From an uncultured Holdemanella sp. (GTDB taxonomy: Bacteria > Bacillota_I > Bacilli_A > Erysipelotrichales > Erysipelotrichaceae), in contig NZ_CAKVJB010000014.1 of assembly GCF_934754935.1 (NCBI RefSeq), forward strand, positions 1-60,327: a stretch of 60,327 nucleotides of DNA, given 5' to 3'. The notes under the pieces were generated by a model, which was not told where the DNA came from, made no database searches, and saw nothing but the letters and a program-made list of their open reading frames with translations. Of the stretch, positions 8,543 to 16,404 are shown piece by piece (within the stretch, counting starts at the first letter, position 1; each line of letters begins with the position of its first letter). Position numbers and translations under genes: made by a program.

Positions 8543-9146
8543 CTACAATACCTAAAAGTTTCACAAATTCAAGTGCTTGGGATGAATTTACGACAACTCC
8601 TGTTAATTTATCACTCGACACGGCTATATTTTCAATTTCACAGCTTGAGAAATCAAGCTTTTTTAATTCCGTGTTAAACCATTCCGTTGAATTTAAAACA
8701 CACTTATCAAAAGAAACATGTTTAAAATTACACTGTATGAATCCTGAACCTGTTAAATCATTAGTATCAAACATGCAATCTTTAAATGTACTACCACCAA
8801 AATCACAATAATGACCTTTACATAATTGAAACAACACATCCTGCATTAAGCTTTGTGAAAGTTCCATTCCACTAATTCGACAAGAAATGAAATGAACTCG
8901 ACTTAAGCTACATTGATTAAAGTGTACATTTTCAAATTCACAGTGATCAAAAATAATATCCATACATTCACAAAAACTGAAGCTACAATCTTTAAATTGA
9001 CACTTACTAAATTTACACCCATCGATTGTGATATTATCTAAACTTTCTTCGATCAATACATTCTCAAATATATAATCACTCACATATGATTCATATGTCC
9101 ATTCATCCATGGGTTCAAGACACGTATTTATTTTTAATTTTTTCAT
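8532..9146 (-). CDS. Pentapeptide-repeat protein
   Basis: 204 residues built largely of five-residue units with a central F/L/M and frequent small or Cys residues (CKFSKCQFKDCSFSFCEC, CEFENVHFNQCSLSRVHF, STFKDCMFDTNDLTGSGF). This predicts a right-handed quadrilateral beta-helix, the fold of Qnr and MfpA, which mimic DNA and protect gyrase. The family is broad, so a role in drug protection is only one possibility. The unusually high Cys content fits a cytosolic protein. Its ATG overlaps the stop of the upstream gene, so the two are translationally coupled. Confidence 0.85.
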   Translation of the reverse strand: MKKLKINTCLEPMDEWTYESYVSDYIFENVLIEESLDNITIDGCKFSKCQFKDCSFSFCECMDIIFDHCEFENVHFNQCSLSRVHFISCRISGMELSQSLMQDVLFQLCKGHYCDFGGSTFKDCMFDTNDLTGSGFIQCNFKHVSFDKCVLNSTEWFNTELKKLDFSSCEIENIAVSSDKLTGVVVNSSQALEFVKLLGIVVKD

Positions 9147-9745
9147 AGACTCTTAATTTTCAATAACACTTCTTGATTAAATAAAATATCTTTTAATAAT
9201 TGTAAATCTTCATAACTCACAAAATCATATTCAGCACGATTTAAGATAATATAGATTTGTTGAAGCGCATTTTTAAGTTCCATCCATCCTTCTGGCGTAC
9301 CAAATTCTTCATCAAACAATTTATGAATATTATCTTCATTCATCAAAGGATACAAATAAGAATAGATTGTTGTGGTTGAAGGATTATTAAATCCATCAAA
9401 GAAATTTTTAAATACTGGATAGATGTATTTGCGTAACATATTTAAAGTAGCTTTCGCATAGAATAAGGCACTTGCACTAAAATCTGCATCCTTGACATCC
9501 TCATAATACACTTCTAAATCACTTCCTGCTTCAATCTGGTCTAATACACTTCCAGGAAAATCTGTATAATCCTCTTCATTAATATTTAAAGCTTCATAAA
9601 AGTCAGTTTCTTCTTCAGGCTCTTCATTTTGTTTCATATTATTCATCATATTTTGAGCCATGTCATTTAACTTATTCTTTTCTTCATCACTCATATTGTC
9701 CATCATTCTTGAAATGGCTGAAAAATCAATATCACTAAATTTCAT
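9143..9745 (-). CDS. Hypothetical acidic protein coupled to the pentapeptide gene
   Basis: 200 residues that I do not recognise. The N-terminus (about residues 1-60) is Met-, Asn- and Glu-rich and predicted disordered or helical (MMDNMSDEEKNKLNDMAQNM). The remainder looks like a compact helical domain with aromatic residues (LRKYIYPVFKNFFDGF, IYSYLYPLMNED). No signal peptide or membrane segment. A GAGGTAAT site precedes the ATG and a TATAAT box lies at about 9769-9774. It overlaps the pentapeptide gene by 4 bp, so the products may act together. Confidence 0.7.
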   Translation of the reverse strand: MKFSDIDFSAISRMMDNMSDEEKNKLNDMAQNMMNNMKQNEEPEEETDFYEALNINEEDYTDFPGSVLDQIEAGSDLEVYYEDVKDADFSASALFYAKATLNMLRKYIYPVFKNFFDGFNNPSTTTIYSYLYPLMNEDNIHKLFDEEFGTPEGWMELKNALQQIYIILNRAEYDFVSYEDLQLLKDILFNQEVLLKIKSL

Positions 9746-9790
9746 TGTTTATTACCTCATTTCTAGAAAGTATTATACACAAAACATGAG

Positions 9791-9819
9791 TAGATTAACA
9801 TAAACAAATGTATTAGAAT
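9791..9819 (+). promoter_or_regulatory. Promoter of the VanX-like operon, leaderless spacing
   Basis: TAGATT (9791-9796), 17-nt spacer, TAGAAT (9814-9819). The -10 ends 6 nt before the ATG at 9826, leaving no room for a ribosome binding site. Confidence 0.6.
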
Positions 9820-9825
9820 ATACAC

Positions 9826-10440
9826 ATGAAATTATTAAATATACAAAAAGAAATCCCCGATATTCTTTTAGAAATACGCTATTGCACAACTTACAATTTC
9901 ATTGGTGAAATTATTGATGGCTACATAGATCCGGTAGCGTTAGGAACAAAAGAATTGGTGGAACAATTAAAAACAATCAACTCAAAGGCGAGACAAATGG
10001 GATATCGATTAAAGATATGGGATGCCTACAGACCGCAAAGTGCCCTAGATCATTTCATGACTTGGAAAGATACTGAAGATGATAAAATGAAATCCATTTT
10101 CTTTCCTGAATATTCCAAAAAATATCTTTTTGAGAATGACTTTATCATCGAAAAATCAGCACATACCAGAGGTAGTACTGTTGATTTAACTTTAGTTGAT
10201 GAAAAAACAGGAAAAGAATTAGATATGGGATCTTATTTTGATTATTTTGGCGATATTTCGAGTCCATTATACACAAAAGGATTAACGAATCATCAAATCA
10301 ACAATCGCATGACATTAAGAAATTTGATGTTAGACAACGGATTTATCCCTTTAGAATCCGAGTGGTGGCACTATACTTTAAAGGATGAACCCTATCCAGA
10401 TACTTATTTTAATGAAGAGGTGAAATGTGATGGAAACTAA
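9826..10440 (+). CDS. VanX-like D-Ala-D-Ala dipeptidase (peptidase M15D)
   Basis: 204 residues with all M15D hallmarks: Arg69 in WDAYRP, the zinc motif SxHxxGxxxD as S111-H113-G116-D120, the catalytic Glu179 and the third zinc ligand His182 in ESEWWH. It should cleave D-Ala-D-Ala dipeptides in the cytoplasm. No vanA-type ligase or vanH-type dehydrogenase is present, so a housekeeping or wall-recycling role is likelier than glycopeptide resistance. There is no ribosome binding site; see the leaderless promoter. It overlaps the next gene by 11 bp. Confidence 0.9.
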   Translation: MKLLNIQKEIPDILLEIRYCTTYNFIGEIIDGYIDPVALGTKELVEQLKTINSKARQMGYRLKIWDAYRPQSALDHFMTWKDTEDDKMKSIFFPEYSKKYLFENDFIIEKSAHTRGSTVDLTLVDEKTGKELDMGSYFDYFGDISSPLYTKGLTNHQINNRMTLRNLMLDNGFIPLESEWWHYTLKDEPYPDTYFNEEVKCDGN

Positions 10441-10804
10441 ACTATGGTCCACTTTAATTGGACTTTCAAAAACTGTGGATTCAAATCCAAAAACAGAACA
10501 TACAGACACGATCATCATAGATTGTCTTCAACATCTAAGAAATCATACGGTTACACAAGATCTAATTGATTTAGTACATGAAGAAAAAGACAAGATATCA
10601 CCAGGTTGTAAAACGTGCACACATCCTTGTGGCAACACGAGTGATTATGATATGTCTTTGATCAACGACAAGAAAAAAGAATTGATGTATCAAATCCTGA
10701 ATTTAAGCGATATCAACTATATATATCGTGGCTTATGTTACTTAGGATTTGACATTGATGATTCTTATATTGATGAATTAATGGAAGAATGTAAAGACAA
10801 ATAG
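10430..10804 (+). CDS. Hypothetical protein with CxxCxxPCG motif
   Basis: 124 residues, not recognised with confidence. A central CKTCTHPCGNTSDYDM motif resembles a metal or iron-sulfur site, with helical flanks. The ATG at 10430 has GAGGTG 7 nt upstream inside the end of the VanX-like gene, so translation is coupled. It is followed 9 nt later by another small gene. The three genes end at a shared terminator and form one operon. Confidence 0.75.
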   Translation: METKLWSTLIGLSKTVDSNPKTEHTDTIIIDCLQHLRNHTVTQDLIDLVHEEKDKISPGCKTCTHPCGNTSDYDMSLINDKKKELMYQILNLSDINYIYRGLCYLGFDIDDSYIDELMEECKDK

Positions 10805-10813
10805 GAGGTCAAC

Positions 10814-11119
10814 ATGGAAAAAGATTGGAAATTATTTAGAAAGAAACTAGGTGGCTGGCAAGAAGCCTATATGGACAAATTGGTTGAAGAATATAAAGAT
10901 ATCCTAAATTCAGATGCATTATCATCCGATAAATACTGGGCACTACGAAAGAAAATTTATGATGATTATAAAAGTCCTGGTGTTTTGGCAAGAGATGTTT
11001 CTCGATCAAACATGCTTTGGATCTTGTTAGGATTATTACGTGATGAAGCAATCACTATGGATGATTTAGAAGAGTTTAGTGATGAGCTGAAGGACGATAT
11101 TGAACAATTTATGAAGTAA
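10814..11119 (+). CDS. Small hypothetical helical protein
   Basis: 101 residues, charged and helical (LVEEYKDILNSDALSSDKYWALRKKIYDDYKSPG), with no signal peptide or clear motif. An AGGAGG site lies 7 nt before the ATG. Last gene of the VanX-like operon, ending just before a bidirectional terminator. I do not assign a function. Confidence 0.75.
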   Translation: MEKDWKLFRKKLGGWQEAYMDKLVEEYKDILNSDALSSDKYWALRKKIYDDYKSPGVLARDVSRSNMLWILLGLLRDEAITMDDLEEFSDELKDDIEQFMK

Positions 11120-11143
11120 AAAGCCGAAATAAATCGGCTTTTT
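11117..11143. terminator. Bidirectional terminator between the VanX-like operon and metQ
   Basis: AAAAAGCCGA-AATAAA-TCGGCTTTTT: a symmetric hairpin with A-run and T-run on either side, serving the convergent operons. Confidence 0.88.
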
Positions 11144-11146
11144 AAT

Positions 11147-12067
11147 TTAGTCTTCTTTTTTACCAGCTAATTCTTTTAATGCTTTTAAAGAATCCACTTT
11201 CTTTGAATATAAAGACAATGGAGCAGAACTAGTATCACCAATTGCTGTTAAATCATATCCTTGTGCTTTACATTCATTTTCTAAATATGCTTTGTGTTGG
11301 AATGAGTTCAAATCAATTTCACCATTATTTAAAGCTTCATTTGGTAAGTTATATGCATCAAAAACAACTACATCTAAATAGATTCCAGAATTTTCATCGT
11401 CTAATACTTTTTGTACCGCTCTAAATGTATCGGCAGAACCACAAGTACCAATCTTAATAACTTTCTTTCCATCTGAACTTGATTGATATCCTTCAATATC
11501 GCTCACAAAGTTTTTATCCACTGTATAATCTTTATCATATTCAAATGCAGGGACACTCGCTCCTTTATTCTTTTCTAGAATATATTCAGCTACCACCTGA
11601 CTTTGGTATGCCTTTACTACCTTTTGATAATCTTCATTATCTTTATCAGCTGTACGTGCAACGATCACATTAATAAATGGATTGTCACTTCCTACTTCTT
11701 GTACTTCTGTAATCAAGCCATCCTTTTTAGGTTTTAATCCCGCTGGAATCGCATATGTACCATTGATTGTGGCAGCTCCAAAATCATCCAAAGTCGAAAC
11801 TAAAGTGTTAGCTTGTGTAGGAACAATTTCAATATTGTATTTATACTTTGTGACATCCTTCAATTCTGGAGTCCAACCAGCCTTGTCATCCACGTCAATC
11901 AAGCCTGCTTTTTCTAGAAGCAATAATCCTCTTCCTCCATTTGTGGCATCACTTGGAATTCCAATTTTTACAGGTTCACTTGATGATTGAGATGAACATC
12001 CTGTAAGTAATGTTGTAGCTACTAAGCCTGCTGTTAAAAATGTTTTAAATAGTTTGTTTGTCTTCAT
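11147..12067 (-). CDS. metQ: Methionine-binding lipoprotein MetQ, circularly permuted
   Basis: 306 residues with a signal peptide and lipobox LTGC (Cys24). Residues 33-165 (VKIGIPSDATNGGRGLLLLE ... NPFINVIVARTADKD) match the C-terminal half of ordinary MetQ/NlpA proteins. Residues 203-306 (VIKIGTCGSADTFRAVQKVL ... YNLPNEALNNGEIDLNSFQH ... SLYSKK) match the N-terminal half. The halves are joined by a 37-residue linker (166-202), and the frame is intact. It should capture methionine outside the membrane for MetN/MetI. Last gene of metNIQ, ending at a terminator. Confidence 0.92.
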   Translation of the reverse strand: MKTNKLFKTFLTAGLVATTLLTGCSSQSSSEPVKIGIPSDATNGGRGLLLLEKAGLIDVDDKAGWTPELKDVTKYKYNIEIVPTQANTLVSTLDDFGAATINGTYAIPAGLKPKKDGLITEVQEVGSDNPFINVIVARTADKDNEDYQKVVKAYQSQVVAEYILEKNKGASVPAFEYDKDYTVDKNFVSDIEGYQSSSDGKKVIKIGTCGSADTFRAVQKVLDDENSGIYLDVVVFDAYNLPNEALNNGEIDLNSFQHKAYLENECKAQGYDLTAIGDTSSAPLSLYSKKVDSLKALKELAGKKED

Positions 12068-12084
12068 AATCCTTTTCTCCTTAT

Positions 12085-12783
12085 TTATTTATGAAATAAT
12101 TCTTTATTTGTGGTTGCACTCGATAATGTATTACCCAACAATTGAATCAACGAAACAATGATCAATAGTAAGATAACACATAAATTCACAACATCTTGAT
12201 AATGTAAGTTTTGTCCATAATTGATTGCGAACGAACCAATTCCACCAGCACCAACTGCACCTGCAGAAGTTGTAAGTCCAATTAATGAAATAGCTGTAAT
12301 GGTTGTTACACGAATCAAATCAGGTAATGCCTCATGTAGATAGACACGAAAGATAATTCCTAATGTTGAGCTTCCCATGCTTCTTGCGGCTTCAATCTTT
12401 CCTGGATTTACATCCGCTAATGCCGTTTCTACTTGTCTTGTATAAAATGGAACAGCTCCAAATACCAATGGAACGATTGCTCCTTTGACTCCAATCGAAG
12501 TACCTGCAATACTTCGTGTTAATGGAATCAAGAAAATCAATAAAATAATAAATGGTACGGCTCTAAAAACATTTGTGATGACTTCTAAAATAAAGTGAAC
12601 TATTCGATTTGGCTTAATACCATCGGCTTTAGTTACAATCAATGAAATTCCAAAGGCACCTCCTATCAATAATGTGATAAGTCCTGCGATGAAAAACATT
12701 TGATAAGTCGCATTCAATGCGGTTAAAAATATATCCCAGTAATTGGCAACGTTTGGAAAGAAATCCGCTATAAATTTAGGCAT
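12085..12783 (-). CDS. metI: Methionine ABC transporter permease MetI
   Basis: 232 residues with about five membrane segments and the EAA loop EAARSMGSSTLGIIFRVYLHEALPDLI, which contacts the ATPase. Motifs such as VFRAVPFIILL and SLIGLTTSAGAVGAGGIGSFAINYG are typical of MetI. It forms the inner-membrane channel for methionine together with MetN. Its start overlaps the end of metN by 8 bp. 17 nt separate it from metQ, giving the normal metN-metI-metQ order. Confidence 0.95.
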   Translation of the reverse strand: MPKFIADFFPNVANYWDIFLTALNATYQMFFIAGLITLLIGGAFGISLIVTKADGIKPNRIVHFILEVITNVFRAVPFIILLIFLIPLTRSIAGTSIGVKGAIVPLVFGAVPFYTRQVETALADVNPGKIEAARSMGSSTLGIIFRVYLHEALPDLIRVTTITAISLIGLTTSAGAVGAGGIGSFAINYGQNLHYQDVVNLCVILLLIIVSLIQLLGNTLSSATTNKELFHK

Positions 12784-13822
12784 TATGAATCACCTCCACC
12801 CTTACATTCGATTCATGTAGAAAATCAATGGCCGCCTGAACATTTTCCTTTGTTCCTTCAACAGAAGCAATGATTCCTCCCAAGGCATCCGCATTGACCA
12901 CATCCACATTAGCCAACATGATATTTACATCCACATTGTATTCACGAGATATCTTTGAAATAGTTGCACTACCCACACTATCTCTAGTGAACGTAAGTTT
13001 AACCAATTTACTATCTGTAGGAATAATTGTCTTATTCTCAATCAACTTCGTGATATTTGATAAAGCAGAAGCTGAATTGATAAATTTCTTTGTGATTTCT
13101 TCTTTTGGATTAGCGAAGATATCATATACATCCCCTTCTTCAACAACTTTACCATTTTCCATAACCGCCACACGATTTGCGATAGATTTAATCACACTCA
13201 TTTCATGAGTAATCAAAATAATTGTTATTCCTAATCTTTTATTTAAATCCTTCAATAATTTTAAAATCGATTCTGTCGCATCTGGATCTAGAGCAGAAGT
13301 TGCTTCATCACTAAGTAACACCTTTGGATTGTTGGACAAGGCTCTTGCGATGGCTACACGCTGTTTTTGTCCACCTGATAATTGTGATGGATAGACATAT
13401 TTTTTATCTGCCAAATCTACAAGATCTAATAATTCATCGACACGAGTTTCAATTTCTTTTTTTGATAAGCCTGTATATTTTAATGGGTAGGCCACATTAT
13501 CAAATACTGTACTTCGATCTAATAAGTTAAAATGTTGAAAAATCATTCCGATTGATCGTCTTAACTCTCTTAATTTTTTTTGACTGATATCTAAACTTCC
13601 TTGTTTTGCGCTTACCTTACCAAACCCCTCAATTTCAATACTTCCAGAATCTGGAATTTCTAAAAAATTCAAGCATCGCACCAAAGTACTTTTACCTGCA
13701 CCAGAATATCCAATCACTCCATAGATTTGTCCACTTTCAATATGCAATGAAACATCATCTACGGCATGTACGTCCGCATTCTTTAAATGATAGGTTTTAT
13801 CTAAATGTTCTATATTAATCAT
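12776..13822 (-). CDS. metN: Methionine ABC transporter ATPase MetN with C-terminal NIL domain
   Basis: 348 residues. Walker A GYSGAGKS at 38-45, Q-loop IFQHFNLL, signature LSGGQKQRVAIARAL, Walker B VLLSDEATSALD and H-loop ITHEMSV follow in order. Residues from about 270 to the end form the ferredoxin-like NIL/ACT domain (KLVKLTFTRDSVGSATISKI), which binds methionine and inhibits the transporter. First structural gene after the Met-rich leader and its terminator, so its transcription is probably set by attenuation. A GGAG site precedes the ATG. Confidence 0.96.
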   Translation of the reverse strand: MINIEHLDKTYHLKNADVHAVDDVSLHIESGQIYGVIGYSGAGKSTLVRCLNFLEIPDSGSIEIEGFGKVSAKQGSLDISQKKLRELRRSIGMIFQHFNLLDRSTVFDNVAYPLKYTGLSKKEIETRVDELLDLVDLADKKYVYPSQLSGGQKQRVAIARALSNNPKVLLSDEATSALDPDATESILKLLKDLNKRLGITIILITHEMSVIKSIANRVAVMENGKVVEEGDVYDIFANPKEEITKKFINSASALSNITKLIENKTIIPTDSKLVKLTFTRDSVGSATISKISREYNVDVNIMLANVDVVNADALGGIIASVEGTKENVQAAIDFLHESNVRVEVIHNA

Positions 13823-13842
13823 TTATAACACTCCAATCTAAC

Positions 13843-13872
13843 AAAAAAAGCCGAGGACTTACCCCGGCCTTT
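13843..13872 (-). terminator. Attenuator terminator of the metNIQ leader
   Basis: Minus strand GCCGGGG (13868-13862), loop TAAGT, CCTCGGC (13856-13850), then seven T. It lies 11 nt after the leader peptide stop codon and upstream of metN. Its 5' arm can instead pair with CCCGGUUUU (13910-13902) inside the leader reading frame, giving a 9-pair antiterminator with 13871-13863. Confidence 0.88.
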
Positions 13873-13878
13873 GCGCAC

Positions 13879-13962
13879 TCAAATACGCGACAAACGAATC
13901 GAAAACCGGGTCACATTTATACACATATACATTTGCATCATTGACATCATCATTGTTTTCAT
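13879..13962 (-). CDS. Methionine-rich leader peptide of metNIQ (27 residues)
   Basis: A short frame starts at ATG 13962 with a strong AAGGAGG site 8 nt upstream and stops at TGA 13881-13879. It encodes MKTMMMSMMQMYMC and then 13 residues without Met: 8 Met in the first 13 codons. It is followed directly by a terminator and then by the methionine transporter genes. Stalling at the Met codons would leave 13910-13902 free to form the antiterminator. Full translation would cover it and let the terminator form. This is the arrangement of ribosome-mediated attenuation, here for methionine. Function is inferred; the arrangement is read directly. Confidence 0.88.
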   Translation of the reverse strand: MKTMMMSMMQMYMCINVTRFSIRLSRI

Positions 13963-13987
13963 ATTCGTTTCCTCCTTGCATGTCTGT

Positions 13988-14016
13988 ATTCTACAAGAAG
14001 GTTTAGTTATTGTCTA
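13988..14016 (-). promoter_or_regulatory. Promoter of the metNIQ leader
   Basis: TAGACA (14011-14016), 17-nt spacer, TAGAAT (13988-13993). The predicted transcript start near 13981 leaves about 19 nt before the leader ATG. Confidence 0.75.
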
Positions 14017-14046
14017 ATTGTTAAATTTTTGAAGCAGTTATAAATT

Positions 14047-14967
14047 TTATTTATTACTAAAATAATCCTTCATCGTTTGAATATACGTACTGCCAATTTC
14101 ACTTAATACCGTGTATTTTCTTGTGATATAACCAATTTCCATCATGGAATTTGGATTCTCCACATTTGCCTCATATGGAACAACTACATAGTCATCCCCA
14201 TTCAAATCTTTACTAATAATTCCAGAACATAACGTATATCCATTCAAACCTCGCATTAAATTCAGCATTGTTGCACGATCATTGACTTGTATCTTTCTAG
14301 GAAATTCATTTTCAACCAATATCTCCTCCGCAGTATACATAGAAGGATTGTCTCCTTGATCAAAAGTCATGTTTGGATACGGTAGCAACTCTTCATAGGT
14401 AATGGATTTTTTCTTGGCAAGAGGATGTCCCTTATACAAATACACAAAGGCATCGCAATTAGCTAATTTATGAAATTCTAAATTCCACTCATCAAATTGT
14501 TTCATCATAAAATGACGATTATAGTTGGATAAATATAAGATTCCAATCTCACTTACTGAGTTTCCCACATCTTCAATCACATGCATCGTCTTGGTTTCAC
14601 TGATCGCAAAATCATATTTGGAAGTTCCATATTTCTTCACTGTATCCACAAATGCTTTGGTCGCAAATGAATAGTGTTGACAGGATACGCGAAACTTAAT
14701 TCTTCTTAAACTTTCATCTTCATATCGATTCTTTAATAATTCATATTGTTGATAGAGCTGTCTTGCGTACGTTAAAAATTCTCGTCCTTGTTGCGTTACA
14801 GTAACTCCATGACTTGTACGATTAAAGATTTGAATATCCAGTTCTTTTTCAAGTGATTGAATGGCAGATGTTAAAGTAGGCTGAGATACGAAAAGCTTTT
14901 CAGCCGCCTTATTCATAGTTTTCTCATCGGACACCGTTAATACATAGAGCAATTGTTGAAGCGTCAT
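14047..14967 (-). CDS. LysR-family transcriptional regulator
   Basis: 306 residues from the ATG at 14967, chosen because AAGGAG lies 7 nt upstream. The N-terminal helix-turn-helix is MTLQQLLYVLTVSDEKTMNKAAEKLFVSQPTLTSAIQSLE in LysR style (pattern quoted in part: KAAEKLFVSQPTLTSAI). The remaining 220 residues form the two-lobed effector domain. It lies between the methionine transporter and an M20 deacylase plus cystine-type transporter on the same strand, so control of sulfur amino-acid uptake is a reasonable guess. The effector is unknown. Confidence 0.88.
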   Translation of the reverse strand: MTLQQLLYVLTVSDEKTMNKAAEKLFVSQPTLTSAIQSLEKELDIQIFNRTSHGVTVTQQGREFLTYARQLYQQYELLKNRYEDESLRRIKFRVSCQHYSFATKAFVDTVKKYGTSKYDFAISETKTMHVIEDVGNSVSEIGILYLSNYNRHFMMKQFDEWNLEFHKLANCDAFVYLYKGHPLAKKKSITYEELLPYPNMTFDQGDNPSMYTAEEILVENEFPRKIQVNDRATMLNLMRGLNGYTLCSGIISKDLNGDDYVVVPYEANVENPNSMMEIGYITRKYTVLSEIGSTYIQTMKDYFSNK

Positions 14968-15023
14968 TTTCATTCTCCTTTTATTTATACTATTTTAATG
15001 TATATTTATTAATTTTCAAGAAT

Positions 15024-15052
15024 CCAAAATAAAAGAGCTTGATAAGCTCTTT
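15024..15052 (-). terminator. Terminator of the M20 gene
   Basis: Minus-strand hairpin AAAGAGCTT-ATC-AAGCTCTTTT followed by a T-rich tract. Confidence 0.75.
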
Positions 15053-15065
15053 AAATGTTAAAAAA

Positions 15066-16271
15066 TTAATTTTCCTTTTGATGTTCTACATGCCAAGCAT
15101 GATCCTCTTTAACTTTCGCAAGCTCCTCTGGATTTTCAAATAATTCAAGTGCCGTAAAAGCCAATGCTTTTGCACCTTTGACAATCGCATCCATTGCCTT
15201 TTGGCTACATGAAGCATTCACCATATCTTGACTATGTCCTGCAATCTGTACATCTGTAATACTAATGTGAGGCTGAATCGTAGGTACAACCTGACTAATA
15301 TTACCCACATCACTACTTCCTGGTATTACCACATCTTCTACATGTTTTACAGTATTGCCAAGTTCTGTAATATATTTTTCATAGATCGCATCTAAAGAAG
15401 GTGTCAACACCATATTTTCCACAAGATTTTGGTACAACTTCATACTTGAAGTACAACCCGTCTGCAAAGCTGAACCCTTCACAATATTTTCTACTTTCTC
15501 ATATAATTCATGCAACGTATCAATATCAGCAGCACGAATATAATATTTTGCCTTTGTATATTCCGGAATCACATTAGGAGCTGTTCCACCCTCAACAATC
15601 ACACCATGAATACGAATACGATCTGTTAGTTGTTGACGCAAAACACCAATTGCGGCATACGTTAAAATCTGTGCATCCAATGCATTGATACCGTCTTGAG
15701 GGCAGCCCGCTGCATGAGCTGGTTTTCCCCAGAATTCAATATCAACAGGTGCACACGCATAATTACGTGTACTTAATCCATCTTCTGGTCCTGAACCAGG
15801 ATGTACACATAAGGCAAAATCTACATCTTTTAAATAACCCTTTTTCACAAAAGAACCTTTGGCACTTCCATTTTGGCCACCCTCTTCTCCTGGTGTTCCA
15901 TATACACGTACCTCTCCACCAATTTGATCCACTACACTTTTTAAGGCAGCACCGGCAAGAGAAGAAGTAGCGCCAAATACATTGTGACCACAGCCATGGC
16001 CTAATCCTGCAAGTGCATCATATTCTGCAAGAAAGACAACCGTAGGACCTGGTTTATTACTTTTGTAGGTTGCCGCAAAACCAGTTCGATGTCCTGCTGC
16101 AGGCAATTCAATCTCAAAGCCTTCTTTTTTTAATTGTTCACTCAATGTTTTTGAGGCAAAATATTCAAAGTCACTGACTTCTGGTTTGGCATGAATTGCT
16201 AAAGAAATATCTTGATATGTTTTAGCGTTTGTATCTATAAATTGAGAAATTTGATTCTTTAATTCTGACAT
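15066..16271 (-). CDS. M20 family amidohydrolase (aminoacylase-like)
   Basis: 401 residues from the ATG at 16271, which follows AGGAGG. Metal-binding blocks typical of the M20D group are present: FLAEYDALAGLGHGCGHNVFGA, YGTPGEEGGQNGSAKG, CVHPGSG and the final SDVGNISQVVPTIQPHI. Family members deacylate N-acyl amino acids or cleave aminobenzoyl-glutamate. Next to a cystine-type transporter, removal of an acyl group from an imported sulfur amino acid is plausible but not shown. An upstream in-frame start (16328) lacks a ribosome binding site. Confidence 0.87.
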   Translation of the reverse strand: MSELKNQISQFIDTNAKTYQDISLAIHAKPEVSDFEYFASKTLSEQLKKEGFEIELPAAGHRTGFAATYKSNKPGPTVVFLAEYDALAGLGHGCGHNVFGATSSLAGAALKSVVDQIGGEVRVYGTPGEEGGQNGSAKGSFVKKGYLKDVDFALCVHPGSGPEDGLSTRNYACAPVDIEFWGKPAHAAGCPQDGINALDAQILTYAAIGVLRQQLTDRIRIHGVIVEGGTAPNVIPEYTKAKYYIRAADIDTLHELYEKVENIVKGSALQTGCTSSMKLYQNLVENMVLTPSLDAIYEKYITELGNTVKHVEDVVIPGSSDVGNISQVVPTIQPHISITDVQIAGHSQDMVNASCSQKAMDAIVKGAKALAFTALELFENPEELAKVKEDHAWHVEHQKEN

Positions 16272-16376
16272 AAAATAGTTCCTCCTAAAATTTGAGTCTA
16301 TTGTACAAAGAACGATTGTTATATTCAAATTCTATTTATTTATACCTGGCTATAAATTATTTTTATTATAATGAAT

Positions 16377-16404
16377 AAAAAGAAAAACGGCATAGCCGCT
16401 TATT
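16377..16404 (-). terminator. Terminator of the amino-acid ABC operon
   Basis: Minus-strand hairpin AAGCGGC-TAT-GCCGTTTTTC overlapping the stop of the binding-protein gene. Confidence 0.75.

Noticed and set aside
9826..10440. Vancomycin resistance cluster
   Set aside because: Only a VanX-like dipeptidase is present; no ligase, dehydrogenase or VanRS sensor pair is adjacent.
11147..12067. metQ as a frame-shifted or fused pseudogene
   Set aside because: The frame is open, the signal peptide and lipobox are intact, and each half is complete and in reverse order; this is permutation rather than decay.
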